Shown in pieces: positions 1 through 7,856 of a stretch of 64,000 bases of DNA. The stretch comes from UBA4416 sp038327195. GTDB lineage: Bacteria > Bacteroidota > Bacteroidia > B-17B0 > Aurantibacillaceae. Within the stretch, counting starts at the first letter, position 1. The number at the start of each line of letters is the position of its first letter. The stretch spans positions 119,859-183,858 of the forward strand of contig JBBQKU010000003.1 in NCBI GenBank assembly GCA_038327195.1. The letters are read 5' to 3'. The translations under genes were made by a program, and so were the position numbers. Below the pieces are notes generated by a model. The model made no database searches and was not told where the DNA came from. It saw only the letters and a program-made list of their open reading frames with translations.

Positions 1-377
1 CGTACATAACCACGCATAATTTGGCGTAAGGTTTCTGTTTCTTTTCTAAGCTTTGCAATAATATATGGGTCGCCTTTATGTTTTTCAGCATTTTCTAATA
101 ATTCAGCTATTTCTGCTTTCTTAGCATCAATTTCGGCTTGTAATGCGGCATCATTTGTTTTAAGTGAGCCGTAATCTTTTTGTAATTGAAGCAATTCATT
201 TTTTATATTATCTCGTTCAACAAAAATTTGTTCTTTTAAAACAATAGTGTCAGCAACAACATTCTTCTCTTGTAAGTACATCCAAAACGTAATAGCATTG
301 GTAATTGCCAAAAGGCCAATTAGTATCCATAATAAACCCGATTTTTTGCGATCGTCGTTTGATGTGTTTTCTTCCAT
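1..377 (-). CDS. coiled-coil membrane protein, C-terminus cut by window edge
   Basis: Reading the minus strand from an ATG at 377 gives 125 codons without a stop to the window edge. The protein begins MEENTSNDDRKKSG, followed by one hydrophobic segment at about residues 15-35 (LLWILIGLLAITNAITFWMY). After that comes a long charged region rich in K, E, L and Q with heptad character, from about residue 45 to the edge. This looks like a single-pass inner-membrane protein with a long coiled coil outside or inside the membrane. The N-terminus is intact; the C-terminal part lies outside the window, so any C-terminal domain (for example an OmpA-like one) cannot be excluded. No specific family recognised. 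It lies downstream of the C1 peptidase on the same strand but a terminator-like hairpin separates the two. Confidence 0.75.
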   Translation of the reverse strand, partial: MEENTSNDDRKKSGLLWILIGLLAITNAITFWMYLQEKNVVADTIVLKEQIFVERDNIKNELLQLQKDYGSLKTNDAALQAEIDAKKAEIAELLENAEKHKGDPYIIAKLRKETETLRQIMRGYV

Positions 378-414
378 GTTATAATTAATTTGTTACAAAA
401 CTAATATAAAAAAC

Positions 415-449
415 AAAGTCCATAGCGAAAGTTTTTCACTATGGACTTT
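415..449 (-). terminator. intrinsic terminator of the C1 peptidase gene
   Basis: Perfect 11-bp inverted repeat AAAGTCCATAG / CTATGGACTTT (415-425 and 439-449). Read on the minus strand it is followed by a T-rich tract (TTTGTTTTTT). It lies 18 bases after the stop codon of the peptidase gene and before the next minus-strand gene, so it should end the peptidase transcript. Confidence 0.75.
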
Positions 450-466
450 TAATTAAATTAATAATG

Positions 467-1633
467 CTATTGAGTTATGCCTAATTTTTTTGCAATTGCT
501 GGAGGTAATGCTTTTTTATGCAACATAATACTTGTTGTTTTGTACAAAACATAACTTTCTGAAGCGTAAAAATAACCATCACATTCGTTACGTTCTTTAC
601 CCCATGAGTTTTTTACAATATAATACGGTGTATTGTTTTGGTCTTTAACCAAACCTACTACATGCATTCCATGGTCATCTTGTGTTTCGTAATTATCAAA
701 TGCTTGTTGACGTAAACTTTGAGTAATCACTAGCTGAGGTTGAGGTTTTTTAACCATTTCAGCTTTTTGATCGTCTGTCATTTCAGCAATTGGAGTTTCA
801 GGCACAATAGCTAAGCCGTCTTTAAAACGGAAACCTTTTTCGCTCACATCAGCTGCCCAAGCAAATGTGTAACCATTAGTAATAGCATATTGCATAACCT
901 CTTGTAATTCATTTAATGGAATATTATTCATTAATTCCCAATTCCAATTGTCAGGAACTTCTAATACAAACTTTGAATAAAAATTGTGGTGAGTAAATGA
1001 TGTTAAAAATATATAATCATCAGGATTAATTCCTGTTGCTTCCGCATATGTTTTAGGCGTATAATCTTTTCCTTTGTAAGAAAATTTTTCAGGAACTTTT
1101 CCTAAATAAATATCGCACGTACTTTCCACAACATTATGTACGGCTTCAAAATCTATCTTGTTGTTTTTATCATCAACAGCAGTTGCTAACACAGCTTTTA
1201 CAGTTGCTTCTAACATGCCATGGTTATGTTGATCTTTTGGATTTTTCTTCCCTGTATAAGCTTCTTCAGGAACCATTCCATATTTGCGAAGTACCTGTAT
1301 TACATCCGGAAATCCTCCACCTTCACTCATATTATTGCGTCCGTGCATACGAACATAATTGTCAGCTTTTAACGGATAAGCTTTTCTAGCAACAAACATT
1401 TCTGATAAATTAAAATCTTTTCCTTTTCCCATTCGAATTAATTCGCTTTCAAAAAAAGATAAACCAGAAAACGACCAGCATGTGCCAGTTTGATTTTGGT
1501 TTTGAACAGCGGTGGCATCTAAACTTTTTACTACTGTAAATTTGTATTCACTTCCCTTTGTATTGGTAAGTGTTTGTGCATTAAATAAGCTTATTGAGCT
1601 TATGGCTAAGGCAAATAAAATTGATTTTTTCAT
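467..1633 (-). CDS. secreted papain-like C1 peptidase (aminopeptidase C / bleomycin hydrolase type)
   Basis: 388 aa. A signal peptide is visible at residues 1-19 (KKSILFALAISSISLFNA). The catalytic Cys sits in QNQTGTCWSFSG (about residue 52), preceded by the oxyanion Gln. The catalytic His is in DDHGMHVVGL (about 320) and the catalytic Asn in VKNSWG (about 342). The order and spacing, with a long insert between Cys and His, fit the C1B bleomycin hydrolase/PepC group rather than short papain-like enzymes. Members hydrolyse peptides from the N-terminus. The signal peptide suggests a periplasmic or outer-membrane-associated enzyme, unlike classic cytosolic PepC. No T9SS sorting domain is seen at the C-terminus. 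A terminator-like hairpin follows. Upstream are the AtpI/bactofilin genes on the same strand, 82 bases away, with no functional link obvious. Confidence 0.9.
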   Translation of the reverse strand: MKKSILFALAISSISLFNAQTLTNTKGSEYKFTVVKSLDATAVQNQNQTGTCWSFSGLSFFESELIRMGKGKDFNLSEMFVARKAYPLKADNYVRMHGRNNMSEGGGFPDVIQVLRKYGMVPEEAYTGKKNPKDQHNHGMLEATVKAVLATAVDDKNNKIDFEAVHNVVESTCDIYLGKVPEKFSYKGKDYTPKTYAEATGINPDDYIFLTSFTHHNFYSKFVLEVPDNWNWELMNNIPLNELQEVMQYAITNGYTFAWAADVSEKGFRFKDGLAIVPETPIAEMTDDQKAEMVKKPQPQLVITQSLRQQAFDNYETQDDHGMHVVGLVKDQNNTPYYIVKNSWGKERNECDGYFYASESYVLYKTTSIMLHKKALPPAIAKKLGITQ

Positions 1634-1715
1634 GGTTTGATTTTATTTATTATTTAAAAGTACTTTTATTATATATTTTAATGGTGTTAAAAGTGTTGAA
1701 TGGTTATATATTACA

Positions 1716-2093
1716 TTAACTGGGTTGCTTAATGTATTTAAGTAAAAAAGATATTTCAAAAACAGTAAAAATAATATAAGCTATCATAAAATGACAAGTA
1801 AATGCAAGTACTTGTGGCTTATTGAAACGAGAATAAATAAATACAAATATCATACAAACCAGTAAGCGAGCCATACTCATGGCTAGTGTTTTAAAAATAA
1901 ATTCTTTAGATTGCTTATCTCCTTTGGTTAACACTAGATTGATTAAGATTGTTGAGGCAAGAAAAAATATAGTCGGAATCCAATAGTCAGCTGTAAAAAA
2001 AAATCGGTTATTTTGTTGCGATAAACCAAAAGACAATAACAGTGTGCCAACACAAATTATAATTAAATTAAAATAATATTTTTTTGTATTCAT
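1716..2093 (-). CDS. small four-helix membrane protein next to AtpI-like gene
   Basis: 125 aa with four clear hydrophobic segments (about residues 7-25, 36-55, 65-87 and 92-118) and almost no soluble part. Its ATG directly abuts the stop codon of the AtpI-like gene, so the two are surely cotranscribed and probably translationally coupled. In many Bacteroidota a hypothetical membrane protein of this size sits between the AtpI-like gene and atpB of the F-type ATP synthase operon. This looks like that protein by position and topology, but no atpB follows here. Function unknown; a role in assembly of the membrane sector or ion supply to it is only inference. Confidence 0.7.
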   Translation of the reverse strand: MNTKKYYFNLIIICVGTLLLSFGLSQQNNRFFFTADYWIPTIFFLASTILINLVLTKGDKQSKEFIFKTLAMSMARLLVCMIFVFIYSRFNKPQVLAFTCHFMIAYIIFTVFEISFLLKYIKQPS

Positions 2094-2324
2094 TTATTTG
2101 TTGGGTTTGATAAGGTCTTTAAGTACCACATACATTGCCAAGGCAATAGATGTTAAACTAAGTATTATTGTGAAAATGTGGTTTTTATTTTGAAAGTATT
2201 TATCTAGCTTATAACCAGCATAACAACCACCCCCAATAATAACTGCCATTTGAATTCCTAAGCTACTGTATTTTGCATAAGCATTAAGCGGTTTCTGCGA
2301 TGGCTTCTCTGGTTTTGTTTGCAT
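2094..2324 (-). CDS. AtpI-like F0 ATP synthase accessory protein
   Basis: 76 aa, two transmembrane helices. The sequence KYSSLGIQMAVIIGGGCYAG followed by KLD is the signature of the small AtpI/'ATPase gene 1' family, which is normally encoded just before the F0 subunit genes and helps c-ring assembly or Mg2+/Ca2+ supply. The start codon lies inside the end of the bactofilin gene (41-base overlap in a different frame), and the stop abuts the next ORF. The ATP synthase subunits that usually follow are absent from the window, so either the operon has been split by rearrangement or the trio is autonomous. Confidence 0.8.
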   Translation of the reverse strand: MQTKPEKPSQKPLNAYAKYSSLGIQMAVIIGGGCYAGYKLDKYFQNKNHIFTIILSLTSIALAMYVVLKDLIKPNK

Positions 2325-2694
2325 TAGATAAGTTTTTTACTAATGCACCCATACTACAGGTTCCTGTAAATGTAGCATTTGGTTCGATTGATATTTTTCC
2401 TGTAATAATATCACCTACAAGTTTAGCGCTAGCTTTTAAAATTAGTAATTCGCTGACGTTTATTTTTCCTTTAATGTCGCCTGATATATCTGCATTTTGA
2501 CATAAAACATTCCCTTCTATTTTGCCTGTTGGCCCAACTACTAATTTGCCACTAATCGAAATATTACCATTTAATAGCCCATCAATTCTAACATCTCCAT
2601 TCGATTTAATATCTCCTACAATTGATGTCCCATTACCTATTAAATTAATTGAGGCTGAGTCAGTTGAATTATTTTTATTTATTTTTTGAAACAT
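2284..2694 (-). CDS. bactofilin (polymer-forming cytoskeletal protein)
   Basis: 136 aa. A short polar N-terminus is followed by a central domain (about residues 18-112) of repeated hydrophobic/glycine periods such as NGDVRIDGLLNGNISISG and GPTGKIEGNVLC. These give the right-handed beta-helix of bactofilins (DUF583). Bactofilins polymerise without nucleotide on the inner face of the membrane and position cell-wall or morphology enzymes. The 3' end overlaps the AtpI-like gene by 41 bases, an arrangement common in Bacteroidota. Length and domain boundaries are complete. Confidence 0.9.
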   Translation of the reverse strand: MFQKINKNNSTDSASINLIGNGTSIVGDIKSNGDVRIDGLLNGNISISGKLVVGPTGKIEGNVLCQNADISGDIKGKINVSELLILKASAKLVGDIITGKISIEPNATFTGTCSMGALVKNLSNANKTREAIAETA

Positions 2695-2757
2695 AATTTT
2701 AACATTTGATAGACGAATGTATAAAATATAGCTTAAAAAGACAAATAATTGTAGTTT

Positions 2758-4713
2758 TTACATAATTCGGTGCAAATTACAATCCTTAACTGGATTAATA
2801 ATCATCGGAAATTTCTCAATTTTAACTGAACTACTATCCAAACCAAAGGCTTTTGCTTCGCTTAAACTGAAAAACTTCAAGAAAGAATATGCGCTTAATA
2901 TTATTTTTTCAAACAAAGGTAATTCGTTATCGTAGGATAAGAATTTCTCAATCACAACAAATTTAAAATCGCCAATAATGTTGTTTTTGTTTAATGATTC
3001 GTATCGACTAGTTATATCAACTTCTTTAGCCTTTACTAAATCTTCTACTACTTTTCTAAACATTAAATTAACGCGAGGCGCTACTCTAAATCCTAATTTA
3101 AAATCAACACGGATAATATCATCAGCGGCAACATGAGTTACTTTGTAATCCATACGGTAAGGTTCATCCACAACATCAACATGCACAAACCAATAAATAT
3201 CGGCGCGTTTAGGGCGTTTTTGTAGGATGGAATAAATAATTTTAGATTCTATTTCAGTTGGGCTATTTGCTCCAGTCATATAAACTAAATGAGTCGCATA
3301 TTTTGGTATTGATTCATCGTTACTTAAATCCACTAATTTTTGCTGGTGTTCAGCCAAAGGAACCAAGTCAATATAACGATGACGAATTTTTTTAGCTAAA
3401 TACCAAACAGCCATTATGCACATTAATATGGAAGATATTAAGAGCGTAATCCAACCGCCATGGGAAAATTTACTCAAATTGGCAGCCATAAACGAAAGCT
3501 CGATAGCTACGTAACCTGTAATAACTAAATAAATTAAAAATTTATTATAACGCTTCATGTGCATATAAAAATTGAGTAAAGTGGTTGTCATTAACATACA
3601 AAGTATAATAGCTAAACCATAAGCAGCTTGCATATTTTCTTCTTTTTTAAAATATAACACCACTCCAATACAACCTGCTAAAAGCAACCAGTTTAAAGAA
3701 GGAATATATAATTGACCTTTTAAATTTGAGGGATATTTTACGCCAACTTTTGGCCATAAATTTAAACGCATGGCTTCATTTATCAAACTAAATGAACCAC
3801 TAATTAATGCTTGTGAAGCAATAACGGCAGCTATGGTTGCAATAGCAATGCCATAAGGCATAAAGCCTTCAGGCATAAGTGCGTAAAATGGATTTGAAAC
3901 TTTAAACTCTTCTAATCTTTGTCCTTCATGTGCTACAAGCCAAGCGCCTTGCCCGATGTAATTTAGCACTAACATTGATTTTACAAATATCCAAGAAATA
4001 CGAATATTTTGTTTCCCACAATGACCTAAGTCAGAATATAAAGCTTCTGCACCAGTTGTACATAAAAAAACCGCACCCAAAATTAAATATCCTGATGGAT
4101 GACTATACAATAAATTAAATGCATAATATGGATTTAAAGCAGCTAACATAGCCCAATTGCTTGATAATTGCCATACGCCTAAAACCCCAATCATTAAAAA
4201 CCAAATGGACATTAATGGACCGAAAAATTTACCGATGAAAGCAGTGCCAAATTGTTGAATAAAAAACAAGGCACATAAAATACCAATAACGATGGGTACA
4301 GTATTTAATTCTGCGTTATAAACCTTTAAGCCTTCAATGGCTGATGAAACAGAAATAGGTGGTGTAATAATACCGTCTGCTAACAATGCACTACCACCTA
4401 TAATAGCAGGCACTAATAACCATTTATACTTAGTTCGTTTTACTAACGTGTATAATGAAAATATACCACCTTCACCTTTGTTGTCGGCTTGTAAAGTTAA
4501 TATAACATATTTAAGAGTAGTTTGTAAAGTTAAGGTCCAAAAAATACAAGAAATCCCGCCTTTAACCATATCAGCATCAATGACGCTTTTTCCAATGATG
4601 GCACTCATTACATATAGCGGTGAAGTACCAATATCACCATAAATAATTCCGAGGGTTACAACAAGACCAGCAAGAGTTACTTTGCTTACATGTCCATGAT
4701 TTGGAGAGCTCAT
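2758..4713 (-). CDS. kup: KUP-family low-affinity potassium transporter
   Basis: 651 aa, the usual length of bacterial Kup. N-terminal signature GDIGTSPLYVMSAI in the first helix and NKGEGGIFSLY after the second. Twelve hydrophobic segments extend to about residue 450, followed by a soluble C-terminal domain of about 200 aa. Kup imports K+ with protons across the inner membrane. The gene is the first of a minus-strand run (kup, bactofilin, AtpI-like, small membrane protein). The gap to the bactofilin gene is 63 bases, so cotranscription is possible. The divergent region 4714-4910 separates it from the T9SS gene cluster. Confidence 0.95.
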   Translation of the reverse strand: MSSPNHGHVSKVTLAGLVVTLGIIYGDIGTSPLYVMSAIIGKSVIDADMVKGGISCIFWTLTLQTTLKYVILTLQADNKGEGGIFSLYTLVKRTKYKWLLVPAIIGGSALLADGIITPPISVSSAIEGLKVYNAELNTVPIVIGILCALFFIQQFGTAFIGKFFGPLMSIWFLMIGVLGVWQLSSNWAMLAALNPYYAFNLLYSHPSGYLILGAVFLCTTGAEALYSDLGHCGKQNIRISWIFVKSMLVLNYIGQGAWLVAHEGQRLEEFKVSNPFYALMPEGFMPYGIAIATIAAVIASQALISGSFSLINEAMRLNLWPKVGVKYPSNLKGQLYIPSLNWLLLAGCIGVVLYFKKEENMQAAYGLAIILCMLMTTTLLNFYMHMKRYNKFLIYLVITGYVAIELSFMAANLSKFSHGGWITLLISSILMCIMAVWYLAKKIRHRYIDLVPLAEHQQKLVDLSNDESIPKYATHLVYMTGANSPTEIESKIIYSILQKRPKRADIYWFVHVDVVDEPYRMDYKVTHVAADDIIRVDFKLGFRVAPRVNLMFRKVVEDLVKAKEVDITSRYESLNKNNIIGDFKFVVIEKFLSYDNELPLFEKIILSAYSFLKFFSLSEAKAFGLDSSSVKIEKFPMIINPVKDCNLHRIM

Positions 4714-4910
4714 TAAATAGACTTTTTTGTTTAGAATAGTAAAATTACAACTAATCCAAATGCTAAATGATTTTTTTCACAAATTATTATAAAATAAATA
4801 AGTTAATAAACTTGACAATTACATTACTTTATCGTTATAATAGCAAAAAGGTTTTTTGGTTTTTTTGGTTTTATTTCGTTACTTTTAATGGATATTTAAT
4901 TGTAATTAAA

Positions 4911-6782
4911 ATGATGAGAAAATCTTTCTATACTTTATTCTTTAGCTTAAGCATATTATTAATAAATGCTCAAGTGGGTAGTTCACAAAAACACTTTGTT
5001 TTTAATAAAAAGGCAACTATCACTCTAGAAAATATTACTCAAGATTTTGCTCCTGTTATGCTTGTGAAAGAAATGCCTAAACCAGCCTCTGAAAAAATGG
5101 TTACTTACAATTATCCTGAAAGTAAAACACAAGCTAAAATAAGTCAAACTAATTCTATTTTACCTAATTTGGCTTTGGGCTATAGTGCTATTGGTAATCC
5201 TTGGGGTGGCAGTACGCCTAATGATAATGATGTAGCTATTTCTGATTCTGGATATGTTATGTCGGTTATAAATACAAACATTTATGTTAAAAATATAAAT
5301 ACAGGTGTTGCTTCTCCAATAAAATCACTTGCTGCTTTTACAAGCCCAGTTAATAGCAAGCATCAAGAATCTGACCCAAAAGTTTTATATGATCCAAAAT
5401 CAGATCGTTTTATTTTTATGTGCTTTACTGGATTTGTGGATACAACCAGCAAATTAATTTTCGGATTTTCTCAAACTAATAATCCTAATGGCGCATGGAA
5501 TTTATATACATTACCTGGTAACCCACTAAATAATAATTTGTGGAGTGATTACCCTATGTTAGCAATGACTGAAAAGGAATTATTTTTAAGTATTAATTTA
5601 TTACATAATGATAGTTCATGGCAAACAGGTTTTGTAGAAACTATTATTTGGCAAATAAAAAAGGATAGCGGTTATGCCGGTCTGCCTTTAGGAGCCTTAC
5701 TTCATAGTAATATTAAATTTGGCAGTAAATCTATCAGAAATTTATGCCCCGCAAAAGGTGGAAGTAAATTATATAAGCCTAATATGTATTTTGTTTCAAA
5801 CAGAAATTTTGCTTCAATGAATGATACTGTGTTTTTAGTAAATGTAACAGATACTATTGGAGCACCAACGAATACAGTAACAGTAAAAGTTTTAGTAAGT
5901 AGTCAGCCTTATTATTTTCCTCCTAGTGGAAGGCAACCAAACTTAACTGGTACTGCAGCTTCCACTCAGTCACTTGCTTGTAATGATGCCCGAACGTTAG
6001 GGGCTTTTTTTGAAAATAACACCATACAATATGTGCACAATACTAAAAATCCTGCTAACAACCACGTTACAGCTTATTATGGAATAGTTACTAATCCTCA
6101 AAATGTGAGCCCCGTTGCCACCGGCTATATTATTGCGAATGATACGATGGATTTTGGATACCCAAACATTTCATATGCTGGTAATGGACCTACGGATAAT
6201 ACTGCTATCATAAATTTTGATCATAGTTCTCCAAAAGTTTATGCTGGTTGTTCAGCTATAAGAGCCGATGCTTTAGGAAATTTTTCGCCTGTATTGCGTA
6301 TACAAAATGGTGTCAAGCCAATTGATCTTTTAGCTGGTAACGATGAAAGATGGGGAGATTATAGTGGCTCTCAACGCCGGTATAATAAATCTGGCGAAGT
6401 TTGGATTAGTGGTTATTATGCTTACCAATACAGTACAGTATATAAATATGTTCATGCAGCTTGGATTGCTCAAATTGGGTTAAATCCAAGTAATGTATTA
6501 TCAGTAAATGAGACGATAAAAAATGAAAACCCGATAGTATTATTCCCAAATCCAGCGCAAGATATTTTTAGTGTCGATTTCACAATCGCAAAGCCTGAAT
6601 ACATGACGTTTGAATTATATGATGCTCAAGGAAAATTAGTTGTAGTGCTTATGAGAGACTGGATAAAAATAAATCAAAATACATTTCAGTTTAGTTTAAA
6701 AGATGTTAATGCAGGCATCTACTTTTTAAAAATTACAGGAAATAATAATACTAACATCACAAAGAAAATCATTAAACAATAA
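4911..6782 (+). CDS. T9SS-exported protein with type A sorting domain
   Basis: The open frame begins at 4767, but residues before 4911 are hydrophobic and lack protein character. The ATG at 4911 (or 4914) starts a normal signal peptide, RKSFYTLFFSLSILLINAQ, giving 623 aa. The central part is a secreted beta-rich domain of unknown family, with motifs GNPWGGSTPNDNDVAIS and DERWGDYSGSQ that recall beta-propeller-like surface proteins. The C-terminal about 80 residues (FPNPAQDIFSVDF ... GIYFLKITG ... KKIIK) are a type A T9SS sorting domain, so the protein should cross the outer membrane through the Por machinery and be anchored or released. The last 69 bases are almost identical to those of the next gene. 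First gene of a tight seven-gene run. Confidence 0.85.
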   Translation: MMRKSFYTLFFSLSILLINAQVGSSQKHFVFNKKATITLENITQDFAPVMLVKEMPKPASEKMVTYNYPESKTQAKISQTNSILPNLALGYSAIGNPWGGSTPNDNDVAISDSGYVMSVINTNIYVKNINTGVASPIKSLAAFTSPVNSKHQESDPKVLYDPKSDRFIFMCFTGFVDTTSKLIFGFSQTNNPNGAWNLYTLPGNPLNNNLWSDYPMLAMTEKELFLSINLLHNDSSWQTGFVETIIWQIKKDSGYAGLPLGALLHSNIKFGSKSIRNLCPAKGGSKLYKPNMYFVSNRNFASMNDTVFLVNVTDTIGAPTNTVTVKVLVSSQPYYFPPSGRQPNLTGTAASTQSLACNDARTLGAFFENNTIQYVHNTKNPANNHVTAYYGIVTNPQNVSPVATGYIIANDTMDFGYPNISYAGNGPTDNTAIINFDHSSPKVYAGCSAIRADALGNFSPVLRIQNGVKPIDLLAGNDERWGDYSGSQRRYNKSGEVWISGYYAYQYSTVYKYVHAAWIAQIGLNPSNVLSVNETIKNENPIVLFPNPAQDIFSVDFTIAKPEYMTFELYDAQGKLVVVLMRDWIKINQNTFQFSLKDVNAGIYFLKITGNNNTNITKKIIKQ

Positions 6783-6785
6783 CTA

Positions 6786-7844
6786 ATGTTTAGAGTAAGA
6801 TTATATTTTTTTATACTAAGTCTTGTTGGATTTTATTCAACATTAAATGCTCAAGGATATAGAGCAGGTGATATTACCTATAAATGGTTATATGGCTATA
6901 CTTATGAAATTAAATATACAACTTATACAACTAATGGGCCTGGCGTATATCAATGTTCTATTGATACAGCTTGTTTAGGTGATGGATTTACACCTGTTAT
7001 TTATAGAAGTAATGGAGTAACTACTATGTGTTCAGCTCCAGCTCATGATGGCGTTCTTATCAATTCAACAATAAAATTAAGTGAATATGTAACTTCTCAT
7101 ACATATGGTGGTCCTGGTAATTATAATATTTGTTTCGAGCAAGCAAATAGAAATGCTGGAATTATAAACATTCCCGGTTCGGTTAATGTAACAATGTCAT
7201 TTGAAAGTTCTTTAACAATATCTCCATTTTTAGCAACAAATTCTTCTCCTACTTTTGCAAACATTCCAATAGCGTATGGCTGTTTAAGTTCTTCGTGTTT
7301 TACCTATAATCCAATGGCATCAGATATTAATGGAGATAGTTTAGCATACAGCATTGTTCCTTATATGATTAGCGGAGCTTCTTTGCCTTCAGGTGGTGTT
7401 GGAGGAAGTTTTAGTATGAACCCAGTAACTGGAACATTAACCTGGTGCAATCCTCAACTAACAGGAGATTATAATGTGAGAATAAAAATTGAAGAATGGA
7501 GAAAAGATCTAGGAGGTGTACCAACTTTAATTGGTTATGTTTTTAGAGACACCCAATTTATTATTTCTACTTGCACTGGCGTAAGCGAAAATAAGGGTGA
7601 TGAAAAAAACCTTGCTATTTTTCCAAATCCAACATCTGGAATTTTGAATATTGATTTAGAAATTTTGAATGAAGGAAAAGCAACTATTCAAATTTTAAAT
7701 ACCCTTGGTGAGGTTTTGAATACCGAAGATATCTCTTTACAAAATCCAACCTTAAACATTGAACATTTGCCTAACGGCATCTACTTTTTAAAAATTACAG
7801 GAAATAATAATACTAACATCACAAAGAAAATCATTAAGCAATAA
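6786..7844 (+). CDS. T9SS-exported protein, short paralogue, type A sorting domain
   Basis: 352 aa with signal peptide (VRLYFFILSLVGFYSTLNAQ). The N-terminal about 250 residues are closely related to the N-terminus of the following 895-aa protein: both have RAG(D/E)ITYKWLYGYTY near residue 27, a paired-cysteine pattern, an AHDGV segment, THTYGGPGNY, and GTLTWC before the domain end. This region reads as one or two beta-sandwich domains. The C-terminal about 75 residues form a type A T9SS sorting domain (FPNPTSGILNIDL ... NGIYFLKITG). It starts 3 bases after the previous stop, so it is surely in the same transcript. Binding target unknown. Confidence 0.85.
   Translation: MFRVRLYFFILSLVGFYSTLNAQGYRAGDITYKWLYGYTYEIKYTTYTTNGPGVYQCSIDTACLGDGFTPVIYRSNGVTTMCSAPAHDGVLINSTIKLSEYVTSHTYGGPGNYNICFEQANRNAGIINIPGSVNVTMSFESSLTISPFLATNSSPTFANIPIAYGCLSSSCFTYNPMASDINGDSLAYSIVPYMISGASLPSGGVGGSFSMNPVTGTLTWCNPQLTGDYNVRIKIEEWRKDLGGVPTLIGYVFRDTQFIISTCTGVSENKGDEKNLAIFPNPTSGILNIDLEILNEGKATIQILNTLGEVLNTEDISLQNPTLNIEHLPNGIYFLKITGNNNTNITKKIIKQ
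7776..7844 (+). repeat. 69-bp near-identical T9SS tail, partner at 6714-6782
   Basis: The last 69 bases including the stop codon match 6714-6782 with one difference (attaaG versus attaaA before caataa). Upstream of this block the two sorting domains diverge strongly in both DNA and protein. The sharp boundary suggests gene conversion or a recent tail replacement rather than duplication of the whole domain. Confidence 0.9.
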
Positions 7845-7856
7845 TTTGTTTTTATC

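Noticed and set aside
4767..4910. 48-residue N-terminal extension of the first T9SS protein
   Set aside because: Hydrophobic and aromatic low-complexity translation before a clean signal peptide starting at 4911; treated as upstream non-coding DNA.
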